The notes: generated from the sequence alone by a model not told the origin. 64,000 bases of DNA from Bosea sp. (in: a-proteobacteria) (GCA_023910605.1 JAAVVV010000001.1:2408698-2472697), one strand, 5' to 3'; counted from the stretch's first letter, positions 10,915 through 21,504 are shown. A program made the numbers and translations.

Positions 10915-12150
10915 TTGACAGAGCCACACCCTCCCCGATGCATGGCGCTGATCGTCGCCGCCGGGCGCGGGCTGCGCGCTGGTGGGGGGGTGCCCAAGCA
11001 GTACCGCGACCTTGGCGGCTGCATGGTCCTCACGCGCACGTTGCGGGCGATGGCCGGGCATGACGCCGTCGCTCGCGTCACGGTGGCGATCCATCTTGAT
11101 GATGCCGCGCATTATCAGAGGGCGGTTTCGGCGCTGGAGCCCGCGCTGCGCGCCAAGCTTGCCCCCCCGGTCCATGGCGGCGCCACGCGGGCCGAAACCG
11201 TGCGACGCGCGCTGGCTACCTTCAGCGATGCCGATGAGGACGCGCTGGTGCTGATCCATGACGGCGCAAGGCCTTTCCTCAGCCCTGCCTTGATCGATCG
11301 CGCCGTCGCGGCAGCGGCGAACCACCACGCGGCCGTGCCTGTGTTGTCCGTCACGGACACGGTGAAGCAGGTGACAAAGGCCGGGCTCATCGCCGGCACG
11401 CTGGACCGCGATCGGCTGCGCACCATCCAGACACCGCAGGCCTTCAGGCTCTGCACTATCCGGCAGGCCCATGACGCCTCGGCTCAGGCCGGCCTTTCCG
11501 ACTTCACGGATGATGGAGCGGTGATTGAATGGGCCGGCCTTCCTCTTGCCAGCTTTGCGGGCGATCCGGCGAACATCAAACTCACCCATGCGGAGGATTT
11601 CATGCTGGCGGAAGCTCGCCTCAATGCAGAAGCGCCGCTCATCACCCGCGTCGCCACTGGCTACGACGTCCATGCCTTCGGCCCTGGCGATCACGTCTGG
11701 CTGGGGGGCGTGAAGCTGCCGCATGATCGCGGCGTGGTGGCGCATTCGGATGGAGACGTCGCCTTGCACGCGCTGTGCGACGCCATTTTCGGCGTGATCG
11801 GGGATGGCGATATCGGCGTTCACTTCCCGCCCAGCGATGAGCGCTGGCGCGGCGCCCCCTCGGAGCAGTTTCTGGCCTTCGCCTGCGCGCGCCTACGGGC
11901 GCGCGGGGGCGTCATCGATCACCTTGATGTCAGCATCGTCTGTGAGCGGCCAAAAATCGGTCCGCATCGCCTGGCCATGGTCGAGCGCATTGCCAGGATC
12001 GCTGGCATTCCGTCCGAATGCGTGGGCCTCAAGGCAACGACATCGGAAAGGCTTGGGTTCACTGGCCGCTCCGAGGGTTTGGCCGCGCTGGCCACGGTCA
12101 CGGCCCGGCTGCCGGCTGCGCCCGACCAAAGGGATGCGGGCCATGGATGA
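10915..12150 (+). CDS. ispDF: Bifunctional IspD/IspF (MEP-pathway enzyme)
   Basis: One 411-residue protein carries two non-consecutive steps of the methylerythritol phosphate pathway. Residues about 9-240 are the IspD cytidylyltransferase ([14 protein letters not shown] nucleotide loop, [17 protein letters not shown]). Residues about 245-411 are IspF, 2C-methyl-D-erythritol 2,4-cyclodiphosphate synthase (GYDVHAFG metal-binding motif, [30 protein letters not shown]). The fusion is typical of alphaproteobacteria. The start is TTG at 10915, preceded by a GAAGGA; the ATG at 10942 would remove nine residues before the nucleotide loop and is the alternative. It overlaps cinA by 8 bases. Confidence 0.96.
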   Translation: MTEPHPPRCMALIVAAGRGLRAGGGVPKQYRDLGGCMVLTRTLRAMAGHDAVARVTVAIHLDDAAHYQRAVSALEPALRAKLAPPVHGGATRAETVRRALATFSDADEDALVLIHDGARPFLSPALIDRAVAAAANHHAAVPVLSVTDTVKQVTKAGLIAGTLDRDRLRTIQTPQAFRLCTIRQAHDASAQAGLSDFTDDGAVIEWAGLPLASFAGDPANIKLTHAEDFMLAEARLNAEAPLITRVATGYDVHAFGPGDHVWLGGVKLPHDRGVVAHSDGDVALHALCDAIFGVIGDGDIGVHFPPSDERWRGAPSEQFLAFACARLRARGGVIDHLDVSIVCERPKIGPHRLAMVERIARIAGIPSECVGLKATTSERLGFTGRSEGLAALATVTARLPAAPDQRDAGHG

Positions 12151-12634
12151 TCTCGACGTCGCAGCCCGGCGGGTGCTTGATCTGTGCGCCGCGCGAGGCT
12201 GGATGGCAGCGACGGCGGAGAGTTGCACGGGCGGGATGGTGGCAGCAGCCCTCACCGCCATCGCCGGATCATCCGCAGTCGTCGACCGGGGCTTCGTCAC
12301 GTATTCGAACGAGGCCAAGACAGAGATGCTGGGCGTGCCAGCCGACCTCATCGCATCGGAGGGGGCCGTCAGCCGGGCCGTTGCGGCGGCCATGGCGAGG
12401 GGCGCGCTGGAGCGTTCGCGCGCCCACGTGGCGGTCTCGATCACGGGCATCGCGGGCCCCGGCGGAGGCAGCGGGCGCAAGCCTGTCGGCCTCGTGCACT
12501 TCGCATGCGCCGCGCGGGATGGCCGCCTGATCGAGGCGGAACGCCGCTACGGCGCGATCGGCCGCGAGGCTGTTCGCCGCGCCGCGGCCATCGAGGCGCT
12601 CGGCCTCATGGCCGAGATTGCAGGTTCTCGTTGA
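12143..12634 (+). CDS. pncC: CinA C-terminal-type nicotinamide-nucleotide amidase (PncC)
   Basis: This 163-residue protein corresponds to the stand-alone CinA C-terminal domain, which deamidates nicotinamide mononucleotide in pyridine-nucleotide recycling. Diagnostic motifs are [19 protein letters not shown] at the N-terminus, [15 protein letters not shown], and [18 protein letters not shown]. The ATG at 12143 overlaps the ispDF stop, with AAAGGG about ten bases upstream; an ATG at 12134 is an alternative. Co-expression with ispDF is likely from the overlap. Its 3' end overlaps a relic on the opposite strand. Confidence 0.92.
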   Translation: MDDLDVAARRVLDLCAARGWMAATAESCTGGMVAAALTAIAGSSAVVDRGFVTYSNEAKTEMLGVPADLIASEGAVSRAVAAAMARGALERSRAHVAVSITGIAGPGGGSGRKPVGLVHFACAARDGRLIEAERRYGAIGREAVRRAAAIEALGLMAEIAGSR

Positions 12635-12806
12635 ACTTCAGCCAGGCGGCCTTGAGGATGTTCGGGAAATCATCCGTCCAGGGCCTGGCCACGAACCAAA
12701 GGCGCGTGCTGCCGCCGAGCTGCGGCAGCACGATCTTGGTGAAAACAGGCTGGATCGAGAACAGCAGGAAGGCCGGGAGAGCAACCACGATCGTGAAAAC
12801 CGGAGA
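12606..12806 (-). pseudogene. Relic of a membrane-anchored spermidine-synthase-like protein
   Basis: A short minus-strand frame of about 67 codons, bounded upstream by a TGA, reads LPAFLLFSIQPVFTKIVLP then QLGGS, closely resembling the first membrane helix of large fused MFS/spermidine-synthase-like proteins (typically LLFSIQPxFxKMVLPxLGGSP). After that it jumps to RPWTDDFPNILKAAW, which resembles the C-terminal WTDDFxNIL tail of the same family. The whole middle of the protein is missing, so this looks like an internal-deletion remnant. It overlaps the end of cinA by 29 bases. Family assignment is from memory of motifs, hence moderate confidence. Confidence 0.45.
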
Positions 12807-12827
12807 TCAGAAGGCAGCAGGGCTGTC

Positions 12828-13322
12828 TTAACTCCCCGTTGTCGGCCCCGTCACAGCCCTGGCCGGGCCATACACAGCATCCGCCCGCGCCTCGAAAGCT
12901 TCGGAGAACATGCGGAAGATCCTGTCGAAAACCGCGCCCGCGACGAGTTGCAGCATCCGGCTGCGGAACTCGTAGATGATGTAGAATTCGACCGCGCAGC
13001 CATTGGGCCCCTTGGTCGTATCCGGCGTGAAGCTCCAGCGATTATCGAGGAAGGAAAACGGGCCGTCGATATACTCGGCGACGATGCGCAGTCGCTCCGG
13101 GTCGAGCTTGACACGGCTCGTGAAGCTCTCGTTGATGGCCTTGTAGCCGACGCTCATCGCCGCCACCACGATCTCCTGCCCATCCTCTTCTTTGGTGCGG
13201 CGGCGTACGCTGAGGCTTTTGCAGAAAGGCAGGAATTCCGGGTAGCGCTCAACATCCGCGACAAGCGCGAACATGCGTTCAGGCGGATGGGCGACATGGC
13301 GCACGGTACGGAACGATGGCAT
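12828..13322 (-). CDS. COQ10/RatA-like START-domain protein
   Basis: This 164-residue protein belongs to the polyketide cyclase/START superfamily branch containing yeast Coq10 and E. coli RatA. The N-terminal signature VRHVAHPPERMFALVADVERYPEFLPFC is present, followed by the VGYKAINESFTSRV and GPFSFLDNRWSFTP strands. Known homologues bind ubiquinone and support respiration, while RatA has been described as a ribosome-binding toxin; in alphaproteobacteria the Coq10-like role is more likely (inference). Its ATG abuts the TGA of the upstream P-loop gene exactly, so the two are probably translated together. Confidence 0.9.
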   Translation of the reverse strand: MPSFRTVRHVAHPPERMFALVADVERYPEFLPFCKSLSVRRRTKEEDGQEIVVAAMSVGYKAINESFTSRVKLDPERLRIVAEYIDGPFSFLDNRWSFTPDTTKGPNGCAVEFYIIYEFRSRMLQLVAGAVFDRIFRMFSEAFEARADAVYGPARAVTGPTTGS

Positions 13323-13859
13323 TCAGGCGGCTTTCGCTCCGGCTTCGCCGGGCAGGGATTGAAGAAACGCACGCGCCTCGCTGCGGCTTTTCAGATGCGC
13401 GAGCCTTGCGGTCTTGCCGTAGCGCTCAAGCGCCGCGACGATCACGGGCCGCTGCTTCTGGCGGAAAAGCCAGACATATTTCACAAAGGGCCAATCATAG
13501 CGCTCGATGCAGCCGGGCGCCATGTCCGGCCGCTGCTTGCCCCAGTGGCGCAAGGGCCGCCACAGGATGCCGCGCAGGCATGTGATCACGGGCATGTCGA
13601 GGAACACGATCATATCCGCCCTCGGCATGCGGATGTCGAAGGTCGAGCTGTAATTGCCTTCCATAACCCAGGCGTCGCGCGCGACCAGCCCCTTCACCGT
13701 CTCCCGCCAGACTTCGCGGCGCGGCTCGCCCCAGCCAGGCAGCCAGTATTCATGATCCAGATGGATGAGCGGCAGCCCGTACCGCCCGGCGAGCGCGCGG
13801 CCCAGGGTTGACTTGCCCGCACCCGAGCAGCCGATCACGAGGATGCGCTGCGGCGGCAC
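13323..13859 (-). CDS. Adenylate-kinase-like P-loop protein (FlaR/topology-modulation type)
   Basis: A 178-residue P-loop NTPase with Walker A GCSGAGKSTL at residues 9-18 and a conserved LIHLDHEYWLPGW segment, followed by WVMEGNYSSTFDIRMPRADMIVFLD. This pattern is shared by proteins annotated as adenylate kinase or DNA topology modulation protein FlaR; their real substrate is not established. The RPLRHWGKQRPDMAPGC stretch is typical of the group. It lies five bases after lipA on the same strand and runs directly into the COQ10-like gene. Confidence 0.85.
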   Translation of the reverse strand: MPPQRILVIGCSGAGKSTLGRALAGRYGLPLIHLDHEYWLPGWGEPRREVWRETVKGLVARDAWVMEGNYSSTFDIRMPRADMIVFLDMPVITCLRGILWRPLRHWGKQRPDMAPGCIERYDWPFVKYVWLFRQKQRPVIVAALERYGKTARLAHLKSRSEARAFLQSLPGEAGAKAA

Positions 13860-13864
13860 CGGCC

Positions 13865-14863
13865 TCAGCGCCCACCGGCCTTCGCGGCGCGCGCCGCGCG
13901 CAGCCTGGCGAAGTCCTCGCCGGCATGATGCGAGGACCTCGTCAGCGGCGTGGCGGAGACCATCAGAAAGCCCTTCACAAAGGCGACCGTCTCGTAGCCC
14001 TTGAACTCGTCGGGCGGAACGAAGCGGATGACCGCATGATGCTTGCGGCTGGGCGCAAGATACTGCCCGATCGTGATGAAATCGACGCTTGCCGAGCGCA
14101 GATCGTCCATGAGTTGCAGCACTTCGTTGCGCTCTTCGCCAAGCCCCACCATGATTCCTGACTTGGTGAAGATGGTCGGATCAAGCTCCTTCACCCGTTG
14201 CAGCAGGCGGATAGAGTGGAAATAGCGCGCGCCCGGCCTGACTGTGAGATACTTCGACGGCACGGTCTCGAGGTTGTGGTTGAACACATCGGGCCGCGCG
14301 GCCACGACGATCTCGATCGCCCCTTCCTTGCGCAGGAAGTCGGGTGTCAGGATCTCGATCGTCGTCTTTGGTGAAAGGGCGCGAATGGCATTGATGACGT
14401 CGGCGAAATGCTGCGCGCCGCCATCATCGAGGTCGTCGCGGTCCACCGAGGTGATGACGACATGTTCGAGGCCGAGCTTGGCCACCGCTTCGGCCACCTT
14501 GGCCGGTTCCCCCGCATCGACAGGACCCGGCACGCCGGTCTTGACGTTGCAGAAGGCGCAGGCGCGCGTGCAGGTGTCCCCCAGGATCATGAAGGTCGCG
14601 TGCTTCTTCTCCCAGCACTCGCCGATGTTCGGGCAACCAGCCTCCTCGCACACCGTGACGAGCTTGTTGGCCTTCACGATGGCATGGGTCTCGGCCCATT
14701 TGGGCGAGCCGGGAGCCTTGACGCGGATCCAGTCCGGCTTAGGCAGCACCGGGTTGTCCACGCGGCGCTGCTTTTCGGGATGGCGCGGCTGTTCCTTCGG
14801 CGCGTCAGCCTTGCGCGGATCGGCTTTCAGGAGGTCGAGGACAACGGGCATCGGCATTCCCAT
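13865..14863 (-). CDS. lipA: Lipoyl synthase LipA
   Basis: LipA inserts two sulphur atoms into protein-bound octanoyl groups, making lipoyl cofactors. The 332-residue protein carries both cluster motifs: [12 protein letters not shown] (auxiliary cluster, C-x4-C-x5-C) and CTRACAFC (radical SAM, C-x3-C-x2-C), then [24 protein letters not shown] and the C-terminal SSHHAGE. The context is telling: its substrates are the lipoyl domains of PdhB and PdhC encoded just upstream in the same direction. A 141-base gap separates it from lpdA, so it may have its own promoter. Confidence 0.97.
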   Translation of the reverse strand: MGMPMPVVLDLLKADPRKADAPKEQPRHPEKQRRVDNPVLPKPDWIRVKAPGSPKWAETHAIVKANKLVTVCEEAGCPNIGECWEKKHATFMILGDTCTRACAFCNVKTGVPGPVDAGEPAKVAEAVAKLGLEHVVITSVDRDDLDDGGAQHFADVINAIRALSPKTTIEILTPDFLRKEGAIEIVVAARPDVFNHNLETVPSKYLTVRPGARYFHSIRLLQRVKELDPTIFTKSGIMVGLGEERNEVLQLMDDLRSASVDFITIGQYLAPSRKHHAVIRFVPPDEFKGYETVAFVKGFLMVSATPLTRSSHHAGEDFARLRAARAAKAGGR

Positions 14864-15004
14864 GAATTGATGCGCATATAGGGGCAGCGCGGGCCAAGCG
14901 CAAAATGGCGGAAAGGCGCAGGCGTTGACACATCACCCGCCGGCCATCAGGGACGAAGCCAGTGGGTTACGCACTCGGCTGCGCCGCCCGTCATGGCGTT
15001 CCGA

Positions 15005-16441
<1,437 letters not shown>

Positions 16442-16463
16442 GGAGTGATCCTTTCAATTCCGT

Positions 16464-16566
16464 CGTCACCGCGAGGCGCGAAGCTGAGCAACCCGGCCCG
16501 GTGGTTTGCGGCAATGCCGGAGTTGTGGCCGACGGCGCGGTGGATTGCTTCGCTCTGCTCGTAATG
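16464..16566. repeat. Intergenic palindromic repeat (GCGAAGC...GCTTCGC type)
   Basis: The gap before lpdA contains CGTCACCGCGAGGCGCGAAGC at its left and GGATTGCTTCGCTCTGCTCG then TAATGG at its right, which are imperfect inverted copies. The pattern resembles a dispersed alphaproteobacterial intergenic repeat of the form CGTCATTGCGAG...GAAGCAATCC. Only this one copy occurs here, so its repetitive nature is an inference from memory. Confidence 0.45.
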
Positions 16567-16579
16567 GACCGCGCTCCCA

Positions 16580-17014
16580 TCACAAAAGGCCCAGATGCTG
16601 CGCCCAGGCCGCCAGCGCGATGGCCATGACGCCAAACGCGACATGCGCGCCAAAGCGACGGTTGAAGGCGGCAATGGAGCGGTCTCCCTCCCCGCCCGCA
16701 TGGCCGAGCGCCATGGACGAGCCGATGGTGGGCAGCATGAAGGCCGATAGCGCAACGCCGCCCATGATGCCGAACACGATGAGGCCGAAACCCCACAGAT
16801 AGCCCGACGTCACCAGCGCCAGCAGCATCAGCGCTGCGGCGCCGCCCAACGAGAACCAGCCGCTCATAGGCCCCAGCGCAGGCGATGCGTGAAGCCTTGC
16901 CGGGTCGATCTGCTTGTCCAGCGCGCTGGCGCCCATTTCCCTGAGCGCCACGCGCAGAAGCTGCGATCGCAGGATGAACAGCGACAGGCCAAGGAGGATG
17001 AGGAAGGTGGTCAT
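16580..17014 (-). CDS. Small integral membrane protein, unknown function
   Basis: A 144-residue protein with four hydrophobic segments: an N-terminal one (TTFLILLGLSLFILRS), then around 52-70, 73-95 and 122-140. I do not recognise a family; a loop with DKQIDPARLHASPAL and a Gly-rich GHAGGEGDRS lie between segments. It sits 13 bases after pdhC and before lpdA on the same strand, so it is probably co-transcribed with the pyruvate dehydrogenase genes, but no role there is known to me. Confidence 0.75.
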   Translation of the reverse strand: MTTFLILLGLSLFILRSQLLRVALREMGASALDKQIDPARLHASPALGPMSGWFSLGGAAALMLLALVTSGYLWGFGLIVFGIMGGVALSAFMLPTIGSSMALGHAGGEGDRSIAAFNRRFGAHVAFGVMAIALAAWAQHLGLL

Positions 17015-17027
17015 GATGCCGCCAGGC

Positions 17028-18389
17028 TCACACCAGCATGCCCATAGGGTTCTCGATGTACTTCTTGAAGGCCGAGATGGCCTCCGCTCCCAACGCCCCG
17101 TCCACTGCGCGGTGATCGGTCGAGAGCGTCACGCTCATGATGGTCGCCACGCCGAGCGTGCCGTCCGGCTTGACGATGGGTCGCTTCTCGCCCGCGCCCA
17201 CCGCAAGGATGGTGGCATGCGGCGGATTGATGACCGCGCAGAAATCCTTGACGCCGAACATGCCAAGGTTGCTCACGGCGGTCGAGCCGCCCTGATATTC
17301 CTCAGGCTTGAGCTTGCGGGTCTTGGCGCGCGCGGCGAGGTCCTTCATCTCGTTGGAGATGGTGGACAGCGTCTTGTGGCAGGCGTCGCGGATGATGGGC
17401 GTGATCAGCCCGCCCGGGATCGACACCGCGACGCCGACATCGGCATGCCTGTGCTTGAGCATGGCGTTGTCGGTCCAGCTCGCATTCGCGTCCGGCACCG
17501 CCTTCAGCGCCATCGCCCACGCCTTGATGACCATGTCGTTGACTGAAAGCTTGTAGGCCGGCTTGCCGTCGACCGTGGGGGCCGCCGCGTTGATCTGCTC
17601 GCGCAGCGCCAGCAACGCATCAAGGTTGCAATCCACCGTGAGATAGAAATGCGGCACGGTCTGCTTGGACTCGGTGAGGCGGCGCGCGATGGTCTTGCGC
17701 ATGCCGTCATGCGGGATTTCCTCGTAGGAGCCCGGCGCGAACAGCTTCCTGATCGCCTCGTCCGAAGCACCGGCGGCCAAGACCGGCTTCGGCGCCAGCG
17801 CAGCCTGCGCTGGCGCTGCCGTAGCTGCGGACTTCGTTTCAGGAGCGGACACGGCCTTCGCGCCGCCGCCGGCCTGCGCCGCCTTCACATCGCGCTCGAC
17901 CACGCGGCCATGAGGACCGGAGCCTGTGACCCGGCTCAGATCGATGCCGAACTCCTTCGCCATGCGGCGGGCGAGCGGCGACGCGAAAACGCGGGCGCCG
18001 CCAGCGCTTGCCGGGGCAGCCGGAATCGTGGCGGCGACGGCCGAGCCGCCAAATCCGCTCTGGGCGGGAGCCGCAGCGGGCGCAGGCGCAGCTGCGGGCG
18101 CAGCGAGAGCGGCCTGCCTGGGCGCAGACGCAGCGCCAATTTCCTCGCCCTCGGCGGCGATGACAGCGATCACCGCGTTGACGGCGACATCGGCCGTGCC
18201 ATCGGGAACCATGATCCTGGCGAGGATGCCTTCATCCACGGCCTCGACCTCCATGGTCGCCTTGTCGGTCTCGATCTCGGCCAGGATGTCGCCAGACTTG
18301 ATCTTGTCGCCTTCCTTCTTCAACCACTTGGCAAGGTTGCCCTTTTCCATGGTCGGCGAGAGCGCGGGCATGAGGATGTTGATGGCCAT
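17028..18389 (-). CDS. pdhC: Pyruvate dehydrogenase E2, dihydrolipoyllysine acetyltransferase
   Basis: E2 forms the core of the complex and transfers acetyl from lipoyl-lysine to CoA. The 453 residues comprise one N-terminal lipoyl domain (about 1-80, lipoyl Lys in ETDKATMEV), an Ala/Pro-rich linker, a peripheral-subunit-binding domain ([29 protein letters not shown]), a second linker, and the acetyltransferase domain with the catalytic STDHRAVDG near the C-terminus. GGAG stands before the ATG, 12 bases after pdhB. The lipoyl-domain DNA is almost identical to that in pdhB. Confidence 0.98.
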   Translation of the reverse strand: MAINILMPALSPTMEKGNLAKWLKKEGDKIKSGDILAEIETDKATMEVEAVDEGILARIMVPDGTADVAVNAVIAVIAAEGEEIGAASAPRQAALAAPAAAPAPAAAPAQSGFGGSAVAATIPAAPASAGGARVFASPLARRMAKEFGIDLSRVTGSGPHGRVVERDVKAAQAGGGAKAVSAPETKSAATAAPAQAALAPKPVLAAGASDEAIRKLFAPGSYEEIPHDGMRKTIARRLTESKQTVPHFYLTVDCNLDALLALREQINAAAPTVDGKPAYKLSVNDMVIKAWAMALKAVPDANASWTDNAMLKHRHADVGVAVSIPGGLITPIIRDACHKTLSTISNEMKDLAARAKTRKLKPEEYQGGSTAVSNLGMFGVKDFCAVINPPHATILAVGAGEKRPIVKPDGTLGVATIMSVTLSTDHRAVDGALGAEAISAFKKYIENPMGMLV

Positions 18390-18401
18390 GATCCGCGCTC
18401 C

Positions 18402-19841
18402 TCAGCGATAGCACACGGCCTTCACGGCCGCGATGACCTCGCCGACATTCGGCAGGGCAAGCTTTTCGAGATTGGCGGCGTAGGGCATCGGCACATCCTT
18501 GCCGGTGACCCGCACCACGGGCGCATCGAGATAATCGAAGGCGCGCTCCATCACGCGCATCGCGATCTCTGCGGTGACGCCCGATTGCGGGAAGCCCTCC
18601 TCCACCGCCACGCAGCGGCCGGTCTTCATCACCGATTCCACAACCGTATCGATGTCCATCGGCCGGATGGTGCGCAAATCGATGATCTCGACATCGATGC
18701 CGTCCTTCTCCAGCTCGGCTGCGGCCTTGATGCAGTAGGTCATTCCGATGCCGAAGGAGACGAGCGTCGCATCCTTGCCCGGCTTGTGGACCCGGGCCTT
18801 GCCGATCGGCACAAGCCAGTTGTCCATCTTCGGCACAGGGAAGGACTGCCCGTAGAGAATCTCGTTCTCAAGGAACACAACCGGGTTCGGATCGCGGATG
18901 GCGCTCTTGAGCAAGCCCTTCGCGTCGGCCGCCGTGTAGGGCATCACGACCTTGAGGCCGGGCACGTTGGAATACCAGGCGGCATAATCATGGCTGTGCT
19001 GCGCGCCGACGCGGGCGGCAGCGCCGTTCGGGCCGCGGAACACGATGGGGCAGCCCAGCTGGCCGCCCGACATGTAAAGCGTCTTGGCTGCCGAGTTGAT
19101 GATATGGTCGATCGCCTGCATGGCGAAGTTGAAGGTCATGAACTCGACGATGGGGCGCAGCCCTTCATAGGCCGCGCCGACCGCGATGCCAGCGAAGCCA
19201 TGCTCGGTGATCGGCGTGTCGACCACGCGCTTGGGGCCGAACTCCTGAAGCAGCCCTTGCGTGACCTTGTACGCGCCCTGGTACTCGGCGACCTCCTCGC
19301 CCATCACGAAGACATTGCCGTCGGCGCGCATTTCCTCCGCCATGGCGTCGCGCAAGGCTTCGCGCACGGTGGTCGTGACCATCTCGACCCCTTCCGGGAT
19401 CTCGGCACTCGCCGCCTGCTTTTCGGTGTTGCGCAGCACGGCAGGCGCAGCCGGCGTGTTGACAGGAGCGACATCCGCGCTGGTCGCGGCGGCGGGAGCC
19501 GACGCCTGTCCTTCGGCGTGCATGTCGGGCATGGGCGCAGCCTGCGCGGAAGGCTGGGGCGGGGCCGCCGCCGGCGCGCGCGGTGCGCTCACATCCTCGC
19601 CCTCGCCTGCGATCACCGCGATCGGCGTGTTCACCGCCACATTGTCGGTTCCGTCACCGACGAGTATCCGGGCCAGGATGCCTTCATCCACGGCCTCGAC
19701 CTCCATGGTGGCCTTGTCGGTCTCGATCTCGGCCAGGATGTCTCCCGGCTTGATCTTGTCGCCTTCCTTCTTGAGCCACTTGGCGAGTTTGCCCTGCTCC
19801 ATTGTGGGCGACAGGGCGGGCATGAGGATGTCGATCGGCAT
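18402..19841 (-). CDS. pdhB: Pyruvate dehydrogenase E1 beta subunit with N-terminal lipoyl domain
   Basis: This 479-residue E1 beta is longer than the plain subunit because it begins with a complete lipoyl domain (residues 1-80, lipoyl Lys in ETDKATMEV), a feature known from rhizobial and Zymomonas complexes. After an Ala-rich linker the transketolase-like part starts at [13 protein letters not shown], with [13 protein letters not shown] and [22 protein letters not shown], and ends in the transketolase C-terminal domain. Together with PdhA it decarboxylates pyruvate and acetylates lipoyl groups. Located between pdhA (59 bases upstream) and pdhC. Confidence 0.98.
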   Translation of the reverse strand: MPIDILMPALSPTMEQGKLAKWLKKEGDKIKPGDILAEIETDKATMEVEAVDEGILARILVGDGTDNVAVNTPIAVIAGEGEDVSAPRAPAAAPPQPSAQAAPMPDMHAEGQASAPAAATSADVAPVNTPAAPAVLRNTEKQAASAEIPEGVEMVTTTVREALRDAMAEEMRADGNVFVMGEEVAEYQGAYKVTQGLLQEFGPKRVVDTPITEHGFAGIAVGAAYEGLRPIVEFMTFNFAMQAIDHIINSAAKTLYMSGGQLGCPIVFRGPNGAAARVGAQHSHDYAAWYSNVPGLKVVMPYTAADAKGLLKSAIRDPNPVVFLENEILYGQSFPVPKMDNWLVPIGKARVHKPGKDATLVSFGIGMTYCIKAAAELEKDGIDVEIIDLRTIRPMDIDTVVESVMKTGRCVAVEEGFPQSGVTAEIAMRVMERAFDYLDAPVVRVTGKDVPMPYAANLEKLALPNVGEVIAAVKAVCYR

Positions 19842-19900
19842 GATGTTGCGCTCGAAACGTCAAGAATTGAAATGGGATAAGCCCGAAAGCTGATTGAGTC

Positions 19901-20944
19901 TCAGAGGAGGATGTCGGTGTAGAGCTCACTCGGATCGGGCTCGGGATCATGCGTGGCGAACTCGGCGGCGTCGTTGACGACGTCACGGGCCCTGGCGTCG
20001 ATCGCCTTGAGCTCCTCCTCGGCCACCTTCCACTGGTTGATGAGGCGGGCGCGGACCTGCTCGATCGGATCGTGCTCCTCGCGCATCTTCTGCACCTCAT
20101 CCTTGGTGCGATATTTCGCCGGGTCGGACATGGAGTGGCCGCGATAGCGGTAGGTCTGCATTTCGAGGATATAGGGGCCCTTGCCCGAGCGCGCGTGCTC
20201 CATGGCGCGCTCACCGGCGGCCTTGACCGCGCGGATGTCCATGCCGTCGACCTGCTCGCCGGGAATGTTGAATGAGAGGCCGCGCTTGGAGAAGTCGGTC
20301 TGCGCGGAGGCGCGGTTGACCGATGTGCCCATCGCATAGCGGTTGTTCTCGATGATGTAGACCACCGGCAGCTTCCACAGCGCCGCCATGTTGAAGCTCT
20401 CGTAGACCTGGCCCTGATTGGCGGCGCCGTCGCCGAAATAGACGAGGCTGACGCTGTTCTCGCCGCGATACCAGTTGGCGAAGCCCAGGCCAGTGCCGAG
20501 GGAGACCTGCGCGCCGACGATGCCGTGGCCGCCGAAAAACTTCTTCTCGCGGCTGAACATGTGCATGGAGCCGCCCTTGCCGCGCGAATAGCCGCCGCGG
20601 CGTCCGGTCAATTCCGCCAGAACCCCGCGCGATTCCATCCCGCAGGCGAGCATGTGGCCATGGTCGCGGTAGCCGGTGATGACCTGATCGCCCGGCTTCG
20701 AGGCCATCTGCATCCCGACGACGACAGCCTCCTGGCCGATATAGAGATGGCAGAATCCGCCGATGAGGCCCATGCCGTACATCTGACCGCTCTTCTCCTC
20801 GAAGCGGCGGATCAGCAGCATTTCCTTGTAGCCGTGGAGATCCTCGTCACGCGTCATCTGCGGCACGTTGGGGATCAGCTTGACCGGCGGCTTGGAGCCG
20901 GTCCTTGACGCGGCGGGCTTCGCTTTTCGTGCGGCAACGGCCAT
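19901..20944 (-). CDS. pdhA: Pyruvate dehydrogenase E1 alpha subunit
   Basis: E1 alpha binds thiamine diphosphate and pairs with PdhB. The 347-residue product has the ThDP motif GDGAANQGQVYESFNMAALW (GDG...N), the phosphorylation-loop-like YRYRGHSMSDPAKYR, and the RRFEEKSGQMYGMGLIGGFCHLY start typical of E1 alpha. The frame is open to 21007, but AGGAGG seven bases before the ATG at 20944 decides the start. First gene of the pdhABC-lpdA set; promoter-like hexamers and two palindromes lie upstream. Confidence 0.98.
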   Translation of the reverse strand: MAVAARKAKPAASRTGSKPPVKLIPNVPQMTRDEDLHGYKEMLLIRRFEEKSGQMYGMGLIGGFCHLYIGQEAVVVGMQMASKPGDQVITGYRDHGHMLACGMESRGVLAELTGRRGGYSRGKGGSMHMFSREKKFFGGHGIVGAQVSLGTGLGFANWYRGENSVSLVYFGDGAANQGQVYESFNMAALWKLPVVYIIENNRYAMGTSVNRASAQTDFSKRGLSFNIPGEQVDGMDIRAVKAAGERAMEHARSGKGPYILEMQTYRYRGHSMSDPAKYRTKDEVQKMREEHDPIEQVRARLINQWKVAEEELKAIDARARDVVNDAAEFATHDPEPDPSELYTDILL

Positions 20945-21004
20945 GGAGTCCTCCTGCGGGCTTCTTGCGGTCAGAATAGGCAACCGCAACGCAGTTGGCG
21001 AGAG

Positions 21005-21032
21005 CAATTATTGAACACAAATACACGTTCAA
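21005..21032 (-). promoter_or_regulatory. Probable pdhA promoter with an embedded palindrome
   Basis: Read on the minus strand, TTGAAC (21032-21027) and TAATTG (21010-21005) are spaced by 16 bases, a plausible -35/-10 pair about 60 bases before the pdhA start. The -35 and spacer also form a perfect inverted repeat, TTGAAC-N10-GTTCAA (21011-21032), suggesting a repressor could occlude the polymerase. This stretch is much more AT-rich than the surrounding genes. Confidence 0.5.
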
Positions 21033-21060
21033 GTCATTGTTAATGCGAGATAAATCACAT

Positions 21061-21079
21061 TTAACTCGATTTGAGTTAA
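21061..21079. promoter_or_regulatory. Perfect palindrome upstream of pdhA, candidate operator
   Basis: TTAACTC-GATTT-GAGTTAA is a 7-bp inverted repeat with a five-base centre, about 30 bases upstream of the putative -35. The dimeric symmetry and position suit an activator or repressor site. No regulator gene sits beside it, so the binding protein is unknown. Confidence 0.45.
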
Positions 21080-21137
21080 TCAGCGCGTTCGCAACTGTTG
21101 TGCACTGCGGCAAGCCTGTTCGCGCACCACGCGCCGG

Positions 21138-21449
21138 CTAAGGGCCGATGATCACCACATCATTCCGGTGAACCCGCCCCAGCATATGCCGAGCGCGCTC
21201 CTCGAGCAGGTCACGATCCACTTCGTCGCGGCGCATGAGGCCAACCCGCGCATCCCACTCGGCGCGCTCCTCGTGCAGATGCCGCAGCTCGGCGGCGAGT
21301 TCGGCGATCTGGACGGTCAGTTCCTGGCGCGTGTCGAGCCCGCGCGGGCCATTATGCGCGTGATAGATGAAATAGGCCACGCAGGCGGACGCAGCCACGT
21401 AGAAGGCGAGCGGTGCCAGAAAGCGGGACGGACCACGACGGATGACCAT
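21138..21449 (-). CDS. ftsB: FtsB/DivIC-family septum formation initiator
   Basis: FtsB is a bitopic division protein that joins FtsL and FtsQ at the divisome. The 103-residue product has a short cytoplasmic N-terminus (MVIRRGPSRF), a transmembrane helix (about 11-28), then a coiled-coil-like segment (LTVQIAELAAELRHLHEERAEW is the leucine-heptad region) and the DLLEERARHMLG motif of the family. The location before pdhA is the common alphaproteobacterial arrangement. A CtrA-like box lies 22 bases upstream of the start. Confidence 0.9.
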   Translation of the reverse strand: MVIRRGPSRFLAPLAFYVAASACVAYFIYHAHNGPRGLDTRQELTVQIAELAAELRHLHEERAEWDARVGLMRRDEVDRDLLEERARHMLGRVHRNDVVIIGP

Positions 21450-21470
21450 GCCAGCACGCTAGACAGCGAT

Positions 21471-21487
21471 GGTTGACGCGCGGTTAA
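21471..21487 (-). promoter_or_regulatory. CtrA-like box upstream of ftsB
   Basis: On the ftsB strand the sequence reads TTAACC-GCGCG-TCAACC, that is TTAA-N7-TCAA, matching seven of eight positions of the CtrA consensus TTAA-N7-TTAA with the C pairs conserved. A division gene is a sensible CtrA target. A single near-match can occur by chance. Confidence 0.4.
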
Positions 21488-21504
21488 GGATTGCCGGGCG
21501 CGGC

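Noticed and set aside
17649..19880. 743-codon plus-strand frame opposite pdhC and pdhB
   Set aside because: Antisense of two certain genes; internal repeats in it simply reflect the two lipoyl domains.
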